Positions 44,857-54,568 of a DNA stretch of 64,000 bases are shown here, in pieces. The DNA comes from Streptomyces violaceusniger Tu 4113. Its GTDB lineage: Bacteria; Actinomycetota; Actinomycetes; Streptomycetales; Streptomycetaceae. The notes under the pieces are model-generated. The model worked only from the letters and a program-made list of their open reading frames with translations. It made no database searches and had not been told where the DNA came from. Location: the NCBI RefSeq assembly GCF_000147815.2, contig NC_015957.1, forward strand, positions 4,464,001 through 4,528,000, given 5' to 3'. How positions within the stretch are numbered: position 1 is the stretch's first letter; every line of letters starts with the position of its first letter. The position numbers were made by a program, and so were the translations under genes.

Positions 44857-45275
44857 GCGAGGAGTTCCTCGGGACCGGCTGGCGGTTCCCGATCCTGCCC
44901 GACGCGTCCGGGCGGCTCGGGTACGCCGTCGGGGAGGAGAGCATCGAGCACTGTCTGCGGGCACTGCTGCTCACCGGCACCGGCGAGCGGGTCATGCGGC
45001 CCGAACTGGGCACCCGCGCCCACGAGTTGGTGTTCGCGCCCGGCAGTGTGCAGAACCTGCGCGATCTGGAGCAGTCGATCGCCGCCGCCGTCCGTGACCA
45101 TGAGCCCCGGGTGGACCTGGAGGAGGTCCGCGCGGAGGCCGACCCGGCCGACGAGTCGCGGATCACCGTCTCGGTCGTCTACCGCATCCGGCGCAGCAAC
45201 ACCAAGGCCAACCTGGTGTTCCCGTTCTACACCGGACTCACCGGACTCACCGGCTTCACCGGGGGCACCTCATGA
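44853..45275 (+). CDS. GPW/gp25-family baseplate wedge protein (Pvc9-like)
   Basis: A 140-residue gp25-like protein; the family core ESIEHCLRALLLTGTGERVMRPELGTRAHELVF is complete. It initiates sheath assembly at the baseplate. The last dozen residues (TGLTGLTGFTGG) are a short repetitive tail outside the fold. Overlaps neighbours by 4 bases on both sides. Confidence 0.93.
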   Translation: MSEEFLGTGWRFPILPDASGRLGYAVGEESIEHCLRALLLTGTGERVMRPELGTRAHELVFAPGSVQNLRDLEQSIAAAVRDHEPRVDLEEVRAEADPADESRITVSVVYRIRRSNTKANLVFPFYTGLTGLTGFTGGTS

Positions 45276-47221
45276 CCCTGCCCGCACCGAAGCTGGACGA
45301 TCTCACCTGGGCCGACATGATGGCGGCCATCCGCCGCCGGATCCCCGCCGAGTCCGACGGCACCTGGACGCTGCACGCGCCCGTGGACCCCGGCGTCACC
45401 CTTCTCGAACTCTTCGCCTACCTCCTCGAACAGCGGCTGTACTGGCTCGACCAGGTGCCGGACGCGCTCGTGGTCGCCATACTGCGGCTGCTCGGCCTCG
45501 AACCGCCGCGCCCCGCCCGCCCCGCCGCCACCGTGCTGCGCCTCGCCGCCCGGCAGGAGGGCACCGACGTACCCGTGGTCCCCGCCGGGACGGCGCTGAC
45601 CCGGGACCCCACCGGGCAGATCGTCTTCACCCTCGACGACGACGTGGCCGTCCTCCCGCTCGCCGAGGGCGGTGAGGTCACCGTGCGGACCGACCGCGAC
45701 CGCACGGCGGACCTGCGGGCTCGCCGCGGCATCGCGCTGCTGGCGAGCGACGGCGCCCCGGCACAGGTCCGGTTCACCCTGCCGCTCACCGGGGCGCACC
45801 CCGCGCCCGGCCCCATCGGCCTGCTCGTCGAGCTGGACGCGCCCGCCGCGTCCACGCCCTCTTGGCTGCCCGGGGCGGTCGCCGACGTACCGCCTCCGGC
45901 GGAGCTGACCTGGTCCTGGTTCCGGCCGGGCACGGAGGTCTCCGGCGGATTCGCGAGGGTCGAGGACGGCACGGCCGGGCTCAGACGGTCCGGTGTCGTC
46001 CGGCTCCATCCCTCGGCCGGCTGGACCACACAGGACACCGGGCTCCTGGTCTCCACCCCGGCCGCCACCTACACAGCCCCGCCCCGGCTCCTCCAGCTCG
46101 CCGTCAACGTGTCCGCCGCACACCACCACACGTACCGCACCGCGAGCGGCGCCGACCTCCGGGACCAGATCGACGCCTGGCTCAGACTGCCCGGCCAGCA
46201 CCTCATCCTGCCGGACGCCGCAGGCCGCCTCCTGGCGGCGACCCTGCGGCTGGCGGGCCGGGAGTGGCTGCCGGTGCCGGACTTCACCTTCGGCGCACCG
46301 GCCGACCGGATCTTCGTGCTCGACCGGGCCGAGGGCGCGCTGGTGTTCGGCGACGGACTCACCGGGCGCATCCCCCGCCCGGACCCGGACGCGCACATCG
46401 ACTACGTCACCGGCGGCGGCCGGGGCGGCAACGGCGGAATGACCGGCAACTGGCTGCCGGCCGAGGACCCTCCGGCCCCGCCGGGGGCGGTCTCGGCCGC
46501 CAACCTGGTACGGGCCGAAGGCGGCGCGGACCCGGAGACGATCACCGAGGCGCGTCAACGCGCCGCCGCGTCCCTGGGGGAGGTGACCCGCGCGGTCACC
46601 GCCGACGACCACGTCACCCTGGCCCGTACGACACCGGGTGTCGCCATCGCCCGCGCCCACCCGGCCGTCGGCGAGCACCCCGGCTTCCCGTGCGCCACGG
46701 TGCCCGGCGCGGTGACCGTCCACATCGTCCCGGCCGCGCCCCGCGACGACCTCGCCCGCGAGGACTTCGTCGCCGCGCCGCTCCCCGACCCCGGCATGCT
46801 GTGCGCGGCCGCCGCCCGCCTCGAACAGACGCGGCTGCTCACCTCCGAGGTCTTCGTCCGCGCGCCCCGCTACCGCGAGGTGACGCTGCGCGTCACCCTG
46901 TCCGGCGACCCGGCCGACCGCACCCGCGTGTCCACCGCGCTCACCGCCGCGCTGCGCCGCTTCCTCGACCCGCTGGTGGGCGGTGAGGGCCAGGACGGCT
47001 GGCCGTTCGGACAGCCGCTGCGGCCCTCGGCCCTGCTGCGGGCCGCGCAGCGGTCGCTGGGCGACCTCGCGGACATCGCCGCCGTGGCGATCGGCCTGGA
47101 CGGGGCCGAACCGGACGAGGAGTGCGACGAGGTGCCGCTCGGCCCGGGGGAGCTTCCCGTCCTGCGGACGGTCCACACCCGGATCGTGCCCGCCGCCCAA
47201 CCGGGGGAGGGGCTGTCATGA
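45272..47221 (+). CDS. Baseplate wedge protein, gpJ/gp6-like, copy 1 (Pvc11-like)
   Basis: A 649-residue putative baseplate assembly protein. N-terminal DPGVTLLELFAYLLEQRLYWLDQVPD and a central core DRAEGALVFGDGLTGRIPRP plus AASLGEVTRAVTADDHVTLARTTPGVA match the gp6/J fold that forms the wedge ring. It joins gp25 and the next gene product. Its last four bases overlap the next ATG. Confidence 0.88.
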   Translation: MTLPAPKLDDLTWADMMAAIRRRIPAESDGTWTLHAPVDPGVTLLELFAYLLEQRLYWLDQVPDALVVAILRLLGLEPPRPARPAATVLRLAARQEGTDVPVVPAGTALTRDPTGQIVFTLDDDVAVLPLAEGGEVTVRTDRDRTADLRARRGIALLASDGAPAQVRFTLPLTGAHPAPGPIGLLVELDAPAASTPSWLPGAVADVPPPAELTWSWFRPGTEVSGGFARVEDGTAGLRRSGVVRLHPSAGWTTQDTGLLVSTPAATYTAPPRLLQLAVNVSAAHHHTYRTASGADLRDQIDAWLRLPGQHLILPDAAGRLLAATLRLAGREWLPVPDFTFGAPADRIFVLDRAEGALVFGDGLTGRIPRPDPDAHIDYVTGGGRGGNGGMTGNWLPAEDPPAPPGAVSAANLVRAEGGADPETITEARQRAAASLGEVTRAVTADDHVTLARTTPGVAIARAHPAVGEHPGFPCATVPGAVTVHIVPAAPRDDLAREDFVAAPLPDPGMLCAAAARLEQTRLLTSEVFVRAPRYREVTLRVTLSGDPADRTRVSTALTAALRRFLDPLVGGEGQDGWPFGQPLRPSALLRAAQRSLGDLADIAAVAIGLDGAEPDEECDEVPLGPGELPVLRTVHTRIVPAAQPGEGLS

Positions 47222-49269
47222 CCGGCGAGGTGTGGTGGGAGAAGGACGCGCGGGAACGGGAGAGGGAGGACGGGCGGATCGTGCCCGGCCCCGGACCGAC
47301 CGGCGGCCGGCCCGAACTGGTCGACGCGACCCGCGAGGCCGTCCGCGCCGACGTCCGCGGCAGGATCGCGGGCTACACCCCCGACTGGACCGACCCCGAC
47401 CGGCAGGACGCCGGTGTCGCCCTCGTCCGCCTCTTCGGCACCCAGGCCGAACCCGTACTCGGCCGCGTCAACCGGCTGCCGGAGAAGGTCCTGGCCGAGC
47501 ATCTGGCGACGGCGGGCGTGCGCAGGCGCCCGGCCGGTGCGGCGGCGGCGCTGCTGGAGTTCACCGTCAACCCGCCGGACGGCGCCTCCGTGCTCGTCCC
47601 AGCCGGGTTCCAGAGCGCCGCCTCGACCCCGGCGGGGCAGGTCGTCTACGAGACGGATCAGGATCTGTACGCCACCCCGGCCACCCTCGCCGACCTCGCC
47701 GTCCAGGAGGCCGGAACGCTGCAGGCCCTGCCGCTGGGGCCGGCCGGGCCCAGCCGCCCCTTCGAGCCCTTCGGCCGCGACCCGGAGCCCGGCAACGCGC
47801 TGTGGATCGGACTCGCCGGGCCGACCGCCCCCTACCCGCGGCTGTCGCTGGGCTTCGTGGTCGTCGCCGCTCCCCCCGCTCCCGCGGCCTCCGGCGGCGC
47901 GGCGCCCCTGCCGCTGCCGCCCGCACCGCTGCTGCGCTGGGACGTGCTGGACGGCGCCCGGCTCGTACCGGCCGAGGTGATGCGGGACTCCACGGCCGGG
48001 CTCGGCGCCGACGGGACCGTCGAGCTGAGGATCCCGCGCTCCTGGGAGCCGGGCAGTCCGTCCGGCACCCGGCCCCGGCTGCGCTGGCTGCGGCTGCGGA
48101 TCGCCCACGGCGCCTTCGCCGGACCGGCCCCGGTGCTGTCCGGCCTGCGGCTGAACGTGGTCGCCGCCACCGCCGCCCGCACCATCCGGGACGAACCGCT
48201 GCAGCCCGTCCAGGACCTCGCCGCGACCGGACGGCGACGCATGAAGCTCAGTCAGGTGCCCATCCTCGCCGGATCGGTGGTCATCGAGGTGGATGACGAC
48301 ACGGGCGGCGATGTGTTCGGCACCACGAACGGCACCTCGTCCCGGTGGCGTGAGGTGGAGAGCCTGGCCGGGTACGGCGCCGACGACCGGGTGTTCACCG
48401 TGGACCACGAGAGCGGCGAGGTGACCTTCGGGGACGGCGTCAGCGGCGCGGCCGTCCCGCCCGGCTTCCGCAACGTCCGCGCCGTGCGCTACCGCGTGGG
48501 CGGCGGCAGCGCGGGCGCCGTACCGGCGGGCGCGGTGAACGGGGTGGTGACCGCGCTGCCGTTCGTCACCGGCGTGGGCAACCCCTTCCCGGCCTCCGGC
48601 GGAACGGACGCCGAGCCCGACGCCGACGCCATGCGCCGCGGCGCCGGTGAACTGCGCGCCCGCGGCCGCGCCGTGGCCCCGGCCGACTACGGGCAGCTCG
48701 CCACCCGCGCGCCCGGCGCCTCCGTGGCCCGCGCCCGGGGCGTGCCCGGCCTGCACCCCGACTTCGCCGGGGTGCCGATCCCCGGCGTGGTGGGAGTCCT
48801 CGTCGTACCGCCGCTACCGCCGGGCGACGACGCGGGCGAACCGCCGGTCCCCACCGCCGCGACCCTGCGGGCGGTCGCCGACTTCCTCATCCGTGAAGCC
48901 GCCCCCGCCGGAGTCACGGTGGTCGCCGCCCCCGCGCCGTACCGCCGCGTCGCCGTGGAGTCCTGGGTCTCCCTCGACCCCGACCTCGACCGGGCCGCGG
49001 TCCTGGCGCGGGCCGGGGACGCGGTGCGCACCTATCTGGATCCGCTGCGCGGCGGGGAGGACGGCGCGGGCTGGCCGTTCGGCGGCGCGTTGCGCCACAC
49101 GGCGCTGGTCCGGCGGCTGCTGGCGGTCGACGGGGTGCTGGCCGTCACCCGGCTCGCGCTCACCGTCGACGGAGTGCGCCGCCCGCCCTGCACCGACCAC
49201 ACCCTCCCGCCCCACACCCTGATCTGGCCGGAGCGCCCGCTGCTGATCCCGGTAGGAGACCGGCCATGA
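47218..49269 (+). CDS. Baseplate wedge protein, gpJ/gp6-like, copy 2 (Pvc11/12-like)
   Basis: A 683-residue paralogue of the preceding wedge gene: the core FTVDHESGEVTFGDGVSGAAVPPGF and GELRARGRAVAPADYGQLATRAPGASVARARG correspond to the same fold, with a distinct N-terminal domain (WTDPDRQDAGVALVRLFGTQAEPVLGRVNRLP). Two such proteins can form a heteromeric wedge ring. The ATG lies inside the previous stop overlap. Confidence 0.85.
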   Translation: MTGEVWWEKDAREREREDGRIVPGPGPTGGRPELVDATREAVRADVRGRIAGYTPDWTDPDRQDAGVALVRLFGTQAEPVLGRVNRLPEKVLAEHLATAGVRRRPAGAAAALLEFTVNPPDGASVLVPAGFQSAASTPAGQVVYETDQDLYATPATLADLAVQEAGTLQALPLGPAGPSRPFEPFGRDPEPGNALWIGLAGPTAPYPRLSLGFVVVAAPPAPAASGGAAPLPLPPAPLLRWDVLDGARLVPAEVMRDSTAGLGADGTVELRIPRSWEPGSPSGTRPRLRWLRLRIAHGAFAGPAPVLSGLRLNVVAATAARTIRDEPLQPVQDLAATGRRRMKLSQVPILAGSVVIEVDDDTGGDVFGTTNGTSSRWREVESLAGYGADDRVFTVDHESGEVTFGDGVSGAAVPPGFRNVRAVRYRVGGGSAGAVPAGAVNGVVTALPFVTGVGNPFPASGGTDAEPDADAMRRGAGELRARGRAVAPADYGQLATRAPGASVARARGVPGLHPDFAGVPIPGVVGVLVVPPLPPGDDAGEPPVPTAATLRAVADFLIREAAPAGVTVVAAPAPYRRVAVESWVSLDPDLDRAAVLARAGDAVRTYLDPLRGGEDGAGWPFGGALRHTALVRRLLAVDGVLAVTRLALTVDGVRRPPCTDHTLPPHTLIWPERPLLIPVGDRP

Positions 49270-51230
49270 CGTGCACCCCGCACCCCGCGACCTTCCGGCT
49301 GCTCGACGCCTACGTCGGCTGGGACGAGCCGACCGGCGGCGAGCCGGGCGTGGACGGCATCGTCGGCTTCGACGACCCGGCCGGTCTCCGGCTCGCCCAC
49401 CAGGGCGCCGACCCGGAAGGACCCACCCGGAGCCAGCTACTGCCGTGGTTCCCCGGCCCCCGCCTCGCGCCCGGATGCGGGCCGTGTGGCTGGTACCTGC
49501 TCGTTCCCGGCGAGCGGCGGCTGCTGCGCCGCGATAGGTGCAGCGGTGCCTTCACCCCCGTCTGGCCTCCCGACTGCGACCCCGGCCCGCCGCGCGAACC
49601 GGTCTCCGTCGCCGCGCGCGGACACCGGCTGGCCGTGGTGGAGTCCGACCGGGTCCTGGTGTGGCGCCGCGAAGGCGAGCAACTCGCCGGTGTGATCCGG
49701 GCCGAGCGGCCCCGGTGGGCCGCCCTCGGCCCCGGCGACGACGTCCTGGTGGCCTGTCAGGGCGGCACGGACCTGCGGCGGTTCGACTCGACCGGCGGCT
49801 TCCGCGGTGTGCTGCGCACCGGCGCGCCCGGCGAGGTCATCGGCCTGCGCACCGGCCCGGAGCGGACCGTGTGGCTGCTCACCGACGACGGCGGACGGCT
49901 CGGGATCCACCGGGGCGGTCATGGCCGCCCCTTCCGCCCCGTCACCGTGGACGAACTGGCCGCGGCCCTGCCGCCGTCCGGGCTCACCTCGGCGGACGAG
50001 GACGGGTTCTGCCTGAGCGAGAAGGGCCCGGAGGGCCCCGAGAACGTGTGCTTCACCTGGCAGGGCCGGCCCCGGGACCCCGCGCCGCCCGCCACCGACG
50101 CCTATGTGACCAGCGGGTCGTACCTCACCACCCTGATCGACAGCGGCATCTCGCGGTGCCGCTGGCACCGGGTGCGCGTGGACGCCGAGGTGCCCGCCGG
50201 GACGGCGGCCGCCGTCGAGATCGTGGTGAGCGAGGACGGGCGGTACGAGGAGAGCGACTGGCAGGCGTCGGCTCCCGGCGCCACGGACTTCCTCGTCGAC
50301 CAGCCGCCCGGCCGCTTCCTGCGGCTGCGGCTGCGGCTGTCGGGTGACGGCGGCTCGACTCCGGTCGTCCGCCGGATCCGGCTGGACTTCCCCCGGGTCA
50401 CCAGCGCCGATCTGCTGCCGCCCGCCTTCCGCGAGGACCCCGCTGCCGACGACTTCACCGAGCGTTTCCTGTCGCTGTTCGACGCCACGCTCGCCCAGCT
50501 CGACCGGGTGATCGAGCGGTATCCGTCGCTCCTCGACCCGGCCGGCATCCCGGATCAGGCGCTGCCGTGGCTGGCCGGTCTGCTGGGCCTGTCGTTCGAG
50601 GCGGGCTGGGACGCCCGCACCCGGCGGGCGCTGCTGGCCGCGGCCCCGGAGCTGTACCGGCGCCGGGGCACACCGTGGGCGCTGCGGGAGGCGGTGCGCA
50701 TCGTGTTCGGGGTGACTCCGGTCGTCGACGAGCTGGCGACCGACCGCCGCTGGGCATGGCTGCGCGAGGCGCGGCAAGCAGGCGGACCGGCCCAAGGGCT
50801 CGGCGCCGTGCGGCTGTTCGGCCGGTCGGCGAGCCGCTTCCGGGTCGGCGGCACAGCACTGGGCGCGGCGCCGCTGCGCGCGTTCGGCACACCGGACAGC
50901 GACCCGTTCACCGTGCATGCGCACCGGTTCCGGCTGCTCCTGCCCGCCGGATCGGCGGACGTGGCGGCGCTGCGGCGGCTGGTGGAGCGGCAGGCGCCCG
51001 CGCACACGGTGGGGTCGGTACGCACCGGCGGCGCGGGGTTCGTGGTCGGTTCGCGGTCCACGGTCGGCGTGGACACCGCGTTCGTCCCGCTCCCGGCGCC
51101 CGTACTGGGCGGTGCGCATCCCGTGCGGCTGAACCGCGACGGGGTGCTGAGGCCAGGACCGAGAGGGTTGCGCCGAGGGGTAGGCGTGGGAGTCGTCTCC
51201 GCCGTCGGCATTCAGACACAAATGTCGTGA
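49266..51230 (+). CDS. Phage tail protein, gpI-like with beta-propeller-like N-terminus (Pvc12-like)
   Basis: A 654-residue protein. Residues about 380-490 match the TIGR02242-type tail protein (LLPPAFREDPAADDFTERFLSLFDATLAQLD, LLDPAGIPDQALPWLAGLLGLSFEAGW, YRRRGTPWALREAVRI), the wedge-fibre joint. The N-terminal 300 residues contain repeated strand motifs suggesting a small beta-propeller. The C-terminus (about 560-654) is another beta domain. It probably links wedges to the fibre proteins encoded next. Confidence 0.85.
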   Translation: MTCTPHPATFRLLDAYVGWDEPTGGEPGVDGIVGFDDPAGLRLAHQGADPEGPTRSQLLPWFPGPRLAPGCGPCGWYLLVPGERRLLRRDRCSGAFTPVWPPDCDPGPPREPVSVAARGHRLAVVESDRVLVWRREGEQLAGVIRAERPRWAALGPGDDVLVACQGGTDLRRFDSTGGFRGVLRTGAPGEVIGLRTGPERTVWLLTDDGGRLGIHRGGHGRPFRPVTVDELAAALPPSGLTSADEDGFCLSEKGPEGPENVCFTWQGRPRDPAPPATDAYVTSGSYLTTLIDSGISRCRWHRVRVDAEVPAGTAAAVEIVVSEDGRYEESDWQASAPGATDFLVDQPPGRFLRLRLRLSGDGGSTPVVRRIRLDFPRVTSADLLPPAFREDPAADDFTERFLSLFDATLAQLDRVIERYPSLLDPAGIPDQALPWLAGLLGLSFEAGWDARTRRALLAAAPELYRRRGTPWALREAVRIVFGVTPVVDELATDRRWAWLREARQAGGPAQGLGAVRLFGRSASRFRVGGTALGAAPLRAFGTPDSDPFTVHAHRFRLLLPAGSADVAALRRLVERQAPAHTVGSVRTGGAGFVVGSRSTVGVDTAFVPLPAPVLGGAHPVRLNRDGVLRPGPRGLRRGVGVGVVSAVGIQTQMS

Positions 51231-51242
51231 GAGGACGGGGCG

Positions 51243-52499
51243 ATGACCGAGCCAGGAACACCGAGGACCGAGGAGTTCGACGCGCCACCACTGCGCCGGC
51301 TGCGGTACTTCCACGGCCAGATGCTGGGCGCACGGGACTTCCAGCGCGAACAGGAGTACCACCGTGAGAAGTCGAGACTGCGCATGCGCTGTCTGCTCGG
51401 CTACGGCGTGGTGTGCGGCCTGCACGTGGAGCCGGTGCCGCGGGACGAGGACGACTGCCCGCCGGACGACGATGGCGAGGAGTCCACGCGGCCCGGGGAG
51501 AGCGCGGAAGAGGGCGGTACCGAGCCGGAGCGCACCCGGCGCAGGGCCAAGGTGCGGATCACTCCCGGTCTCGCCGTGGACTGCGAGGGCAACGAGGTCG
51601 TGGTGCGCGGCGGGTGTGTGATCGACCTGTGGAAGGCGCTGCCCCCGCACGAACGGGACACCGACACCGTCTGGGTCGGCATCGAATACGCCGAGCGGCC
51701 CGTCGAGCCCACCCGCGCCGTCTACAACGACGCCTGTGCGGACACCTCCGACTGCGAGTTCGGCTGGACGGAGGAGTGCTACACGGTGCGGGTCACCGGG
51801 TGCGAGCCACCGGTGGACGAGCGCTGTGACACCTGCTGCTCGGCGTGCGAGCACACGGTGCTGTGGCTGGCCAGGATCGACCGCGTCGACTGGTGCGAGC
51901 CGGTGCGCCGCGACCAGATCCATATGAACGTACGCCGCCCGTTCGGCCGCCATCTGCCCACGGTGATCACCGGTATCAACTGGATCCACGGACACACCTA
52001 CACCATCGACGAGGCCAAGGACCTCCTCGGCACCCAGAACGAGGACGGCGGGCTCGTGGTGCGGTTCTCCGCCGACGTACGGTCGGACACCCTGCGGCCC
52101 GGCGTGGTGGAACTCCAGGTGATCGAGGGCGGCAGCGGCCGCAACGCCTCCACCTGGTACATGGGCGGCGCCTTCACCGAACCGGACCCGGATGCCGACG
52201 AATGCGACGAGTTCACCCGGGAGTTCCGCTACCGCCAGATCACCCGCGAGACGCTGCAGGACGGCGACCGCGTACTGATCACCGTCCGCGCCGCGTTCCT
52301 CCTCGACCGCTGCTGCCGCCCGGTCGACGGCACCCACGTCGGCGGACGCGTCCCGGTCATCCACACGGGTGCGACCTTGTCGGCCGCGCACGGCGACGAG
52401 TGCTGCGACCTCCCGCCCTCGGGCATCGGGCCCTGGACGTCCGGCACCGGCGCGGGCGGGGACGTCTTCGAGAGCTGGTTCTTCGTGAAGGAGCGCTGA
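51243..52499 (+). CDS. Fibre-like tail protein 1, cysteine-rich, shared N-terminal module
   Basis: A 418-residue protein of unknown function. Residues about 20-60 (YFHGQMLGARDFQREQEYHREKSRL, GYGVVCGLHVEPV) form a module repeated in the next two genes. About 19 cysteines are present, clustered at 160-205 (NDACADTSDCEFGWTEECY, DERCDTCCSACEH), which is unusual for a cytoplasmically assembled particle and could bind metal. By position after the gpI-like gene it is probably a tail fibre or fibre adaptor, but no receptor-binding domain is recognised. Confidence 0.75.
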   Translation: MTEPGTPRTEEFDAPPLRRLRYFHGQMLGARDFQREQEYHREKSRLRMRCLLGYGVVCGLHVEPVPRDEDDCPPDDDGEESTRPGESAEEGGTEPERTRRRAKVRITPGLAVDCEGNEVVVRGGCVIDLWKALPPHERDTDTVWVGIEYAERPVEPTRAVYNDACADTSDCEFGWTEECYTVRVTGCEPPVDERCDTCCSACEHTVLWLARIDRVDWCEPVRRDQIHMNVRRPFGRHLPTVITGINWIHGHTYTIDEAKDLLGTQNEDGGLVVRFSADVRSDTLRPGVVELQVIEGGSGRNASTWYMGGAFTEPDPDADECDEFTREFRYRQITRETLQDGDRVLITVRAAFLLDRCCRPVDGTHVGGRVPVIHTGATLSAAHGDECCDLPPSGIGPWTSGTGAGGDVFESWFFVKER

Positions 52500-52501
52500 T
52501 C

Positions 52502-54568
52502 ATGCGAACAGACTGCGGATGCGGCTGCGGTGGCGACGCCACCCGGACCTCCGCCTTCGTACGTCCTCGCTTCTTCGCAGGGCAACTGCTGACCGAGGAC
52601 GATCTCAGCCTGCTGGTCGAGTACACGACGGCGAAGGCCAGACTGCACAACCGCTCCCTGTACGGGCCGGGCGTCATCTGCGGCCTCGGCGTCACCTGCG
52701 ACCCGTGCGGCGGCGGAACCGTGGCGGTGCACCCCGGACACGCGCTGGACTGCGCCGGAAACGACATCGTGGTGCCCTGCACCGAGCGGGTCGACGTCCA
52801 GGCACTGGTGCGCGAGCGGCGCATCAGCGGCCTCGGTGTGGACTGTGGGGAAGACTGCGCCAACAACGCCGATGACGGCGGGCGCCGCTACGGGCTCTAC
52901 GTGCGCTACCGGGAGCTGCCCGTCGAGCCGGTGGCCCCGTACGCCACGGAGGAGCCCTGCCCCTCACCGGGATGCGTCCCCTCCAGGATCCAGGAGGGGT
53001 CCCAATTCGTCGTCAAGTGCGACGACTTCGAGGACCACCGCCACAACCCCGGCACCCGGCTCCTGATGAGCCTCGGCGACCTCGCACGGGCCGACCGGGC
53101 CCGCACCCGCGACCGGCGGCTCGGGTACTACGCCGACGCGCTGACCGTCGCCTCGCTCGCCACGGGCCGGGCCTTCCGCTTCGACGCCGCCGACGCGGGG
53201 CGGTACGCCACCGCCCTCGCCTGGCTGCGCGAGAACGCGGGCGGGGAGGGCCCGCCCTCCCCGCCGACGGCCCGCGAGATGACCGAGCACGTGCGCGCGC
53301 TGGCCGCCGCCGTCGCCCGGTACGACACCTACGACCCGGCCGGGCAGGAGCAGCTCGGGAGGGACTACCCGGACCTCGCCACCGTGCGGGAGGCCCGCGG
53401 CGTCCTGGGCACGGCGTGCGAGCGGCTCAGGGGCGCCGACATGGAAGCCTCGTGGCCGGACCCGCTGCGCCGTACGATCGCCCACGCCGTCGTCACCGAG
53501 ACCGCGGCCCGCGTCGTACCGGAGCGGGGCGACCCGGACGCGCCGCTGGAAGTACGCATGCTGGCCCAGGGCACACCGCTCGCTCACGCGCTGCGGGTGG
53601 AGTTCCGCGCGGACCTCGGCCTGATCCGGGGGTGGCTGCTGTGCCGGCTGGACCAGGCCGCCGACCTCGCCGACTGCGCGCTGCGCACGGACGTCGCCGC
53701 CGCCGACGTACCCCCGCTGCTGCCGCCCCCGCCGCCGGACAGCACCGAGAAGGCGACCGTCGCCGAGGTGCAGCAGATCGCGGAGGCGGCCACGGCTCTG
53801 GGCACCGCGCTGCGCAGGTTCCTGACCGACGCGGCGTGCGCCACGCTCAACCCGCCGTGCGGTGACTGCACCGACACCGATGTCCTGCTCGCGCGTCTGG
53901 AACTGGACGGCTGCGATGTCGTACGGGTCTGCTCGGCCACCCGGGAGCAGGTGCTGCCGGGCGGATCGGCGTACGGCGAGTGGCTGCCCAAGCTCTACCG
54001 GCTGCGGGAACTCGCCGAGCGCGTGTGCTGCCTGCCCGTGCCCCAGCACCAGAAGCCGACGCTCCCGTCCGAGGGCCCGGTGGCGCGCCCGTACCCGGAC
54101 GACCTGCTCGGCGACTGGCCGCGCACCGGGGACCTGGAGGAGATGCTGTCCCTGCTGCTGACCCCCGCACCCGGCGAGACACCGCCCAAGGCGCTGCACG
54201 AACAGGTCTACACGACCCCCAGCGAAGTCACCGACAGCATGCAGGAGCTCGCCCGGCTCAGGACCCAGGTCTTGGACCTCACCGCCGCCGTGGAGGGGCT
54301 GCGCGCCCAACTGGGCAGCGCCCGGACGCACATGACCCAGCTGGAGGGGCAGGTGCCGGAACGGCTCGGGCCCCGCCTCGCGGACCTTGAAGGCACATCG
54401 GACCGAGCGGCGGACCAGGGACCGGATCAGGGACCGGATCAGGGACCGGGCCAGCCGGACCAGCCCGACCAACCTGGCCAGGCGCCGGAGCAGGGGGACG
54501 AACCCGCCAAGCCCCCGGCCAAGCGCAGCCGGTCGCCCCGTACCCGGAAGCCCGGTGAGACGCCATGA
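52502..54568 (+). CDS. Fibre-like tail protein 2, cysteine-rich, with repeat tail
   Basis: A 688-residue protein. It begins MRTDCGCGCGG and carries the shared module FFAGQLLTEDDLSLLVEYTTAKARL, GPGVICGLGVTCD. About 23 cysteines, several in CxxC-like pairs, suggest metal sites. The C-terminal 110 residues comprise a predicted coiled coil (SMQELARLRTQVLDLTAAVEGLRAQL) and a Pro/Gly/Asp/Gln repeat followed by a basic end. This makes it the longest fibre candidate; trimerisation through the coiled coil is likely. The ATG follows GAAGGAG. Confidence 0.72.
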   Translation: MRTDCGCGCGGDATRTSAFVRPRFFAGQLLTEDDLSLLVEYTTAKARLHNRSLYGPGVICGLGVTCDPCGGGTVAVHPGHALDCAGNDIVVPCTERVDVQALVRERRISGLGVDCGEDCANNADDGGRRYGLYVRYRELPVEPVAPYATEEPCPSPGCVPSRIQEGSQFVVKCDDFEDHRHNPGTRLLMSLGDLARADRARTRDRRLGYYADALTVASLATGRAFRFDAADAGRYATALAWLRENAGGEGPPSPPTAREMTEHVRALAAAVARYDTYDPAGQEQLGRDYPDLATVREARGVLGTACERLRGADMEASWPDPLRRTIAHAVVTETAARVVPERGDPDAPLEVRMLAQGTPLAHALRVEFRADLGLIRGWLLCRLDQAADLADCALRTDVAAADVPPLLPPPPPDSTEKATVAEVQQIAEAATALGTALRRFLTDAACATLNPPCGDCTDTDVLLARLELDGCDVVRVCSATREQVLPGGSAYGEWLPKLYRLRELAERVCCLPVPQHQKPTLPSEGPVARPYPDDLLGDWPRTGDLEEMLSLLLTPAPGETPPKALHEQVYTTPSEVTDSMQELARLRTQVLDLTAAVEGLRAQLGSARTHMTQLEGQVPERLGPRLADLEGTSDRAADQGPDQGPDQGPGQPDQPDQPGQAPEQGDEPAKPPAKRSRSPRTRKPGETP
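54412..54454 (+). repeat. 12-base tandem repeat encoding Asp-Gln-Gly-Pro
   Basis: Unit CAGGGACCGGAT repeated about three times in the fibre 2 gene, giving D-Q-G-P runs after the coiled coil. In-frame copy number could vary without breaking the gene. Confidence 0.75.
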
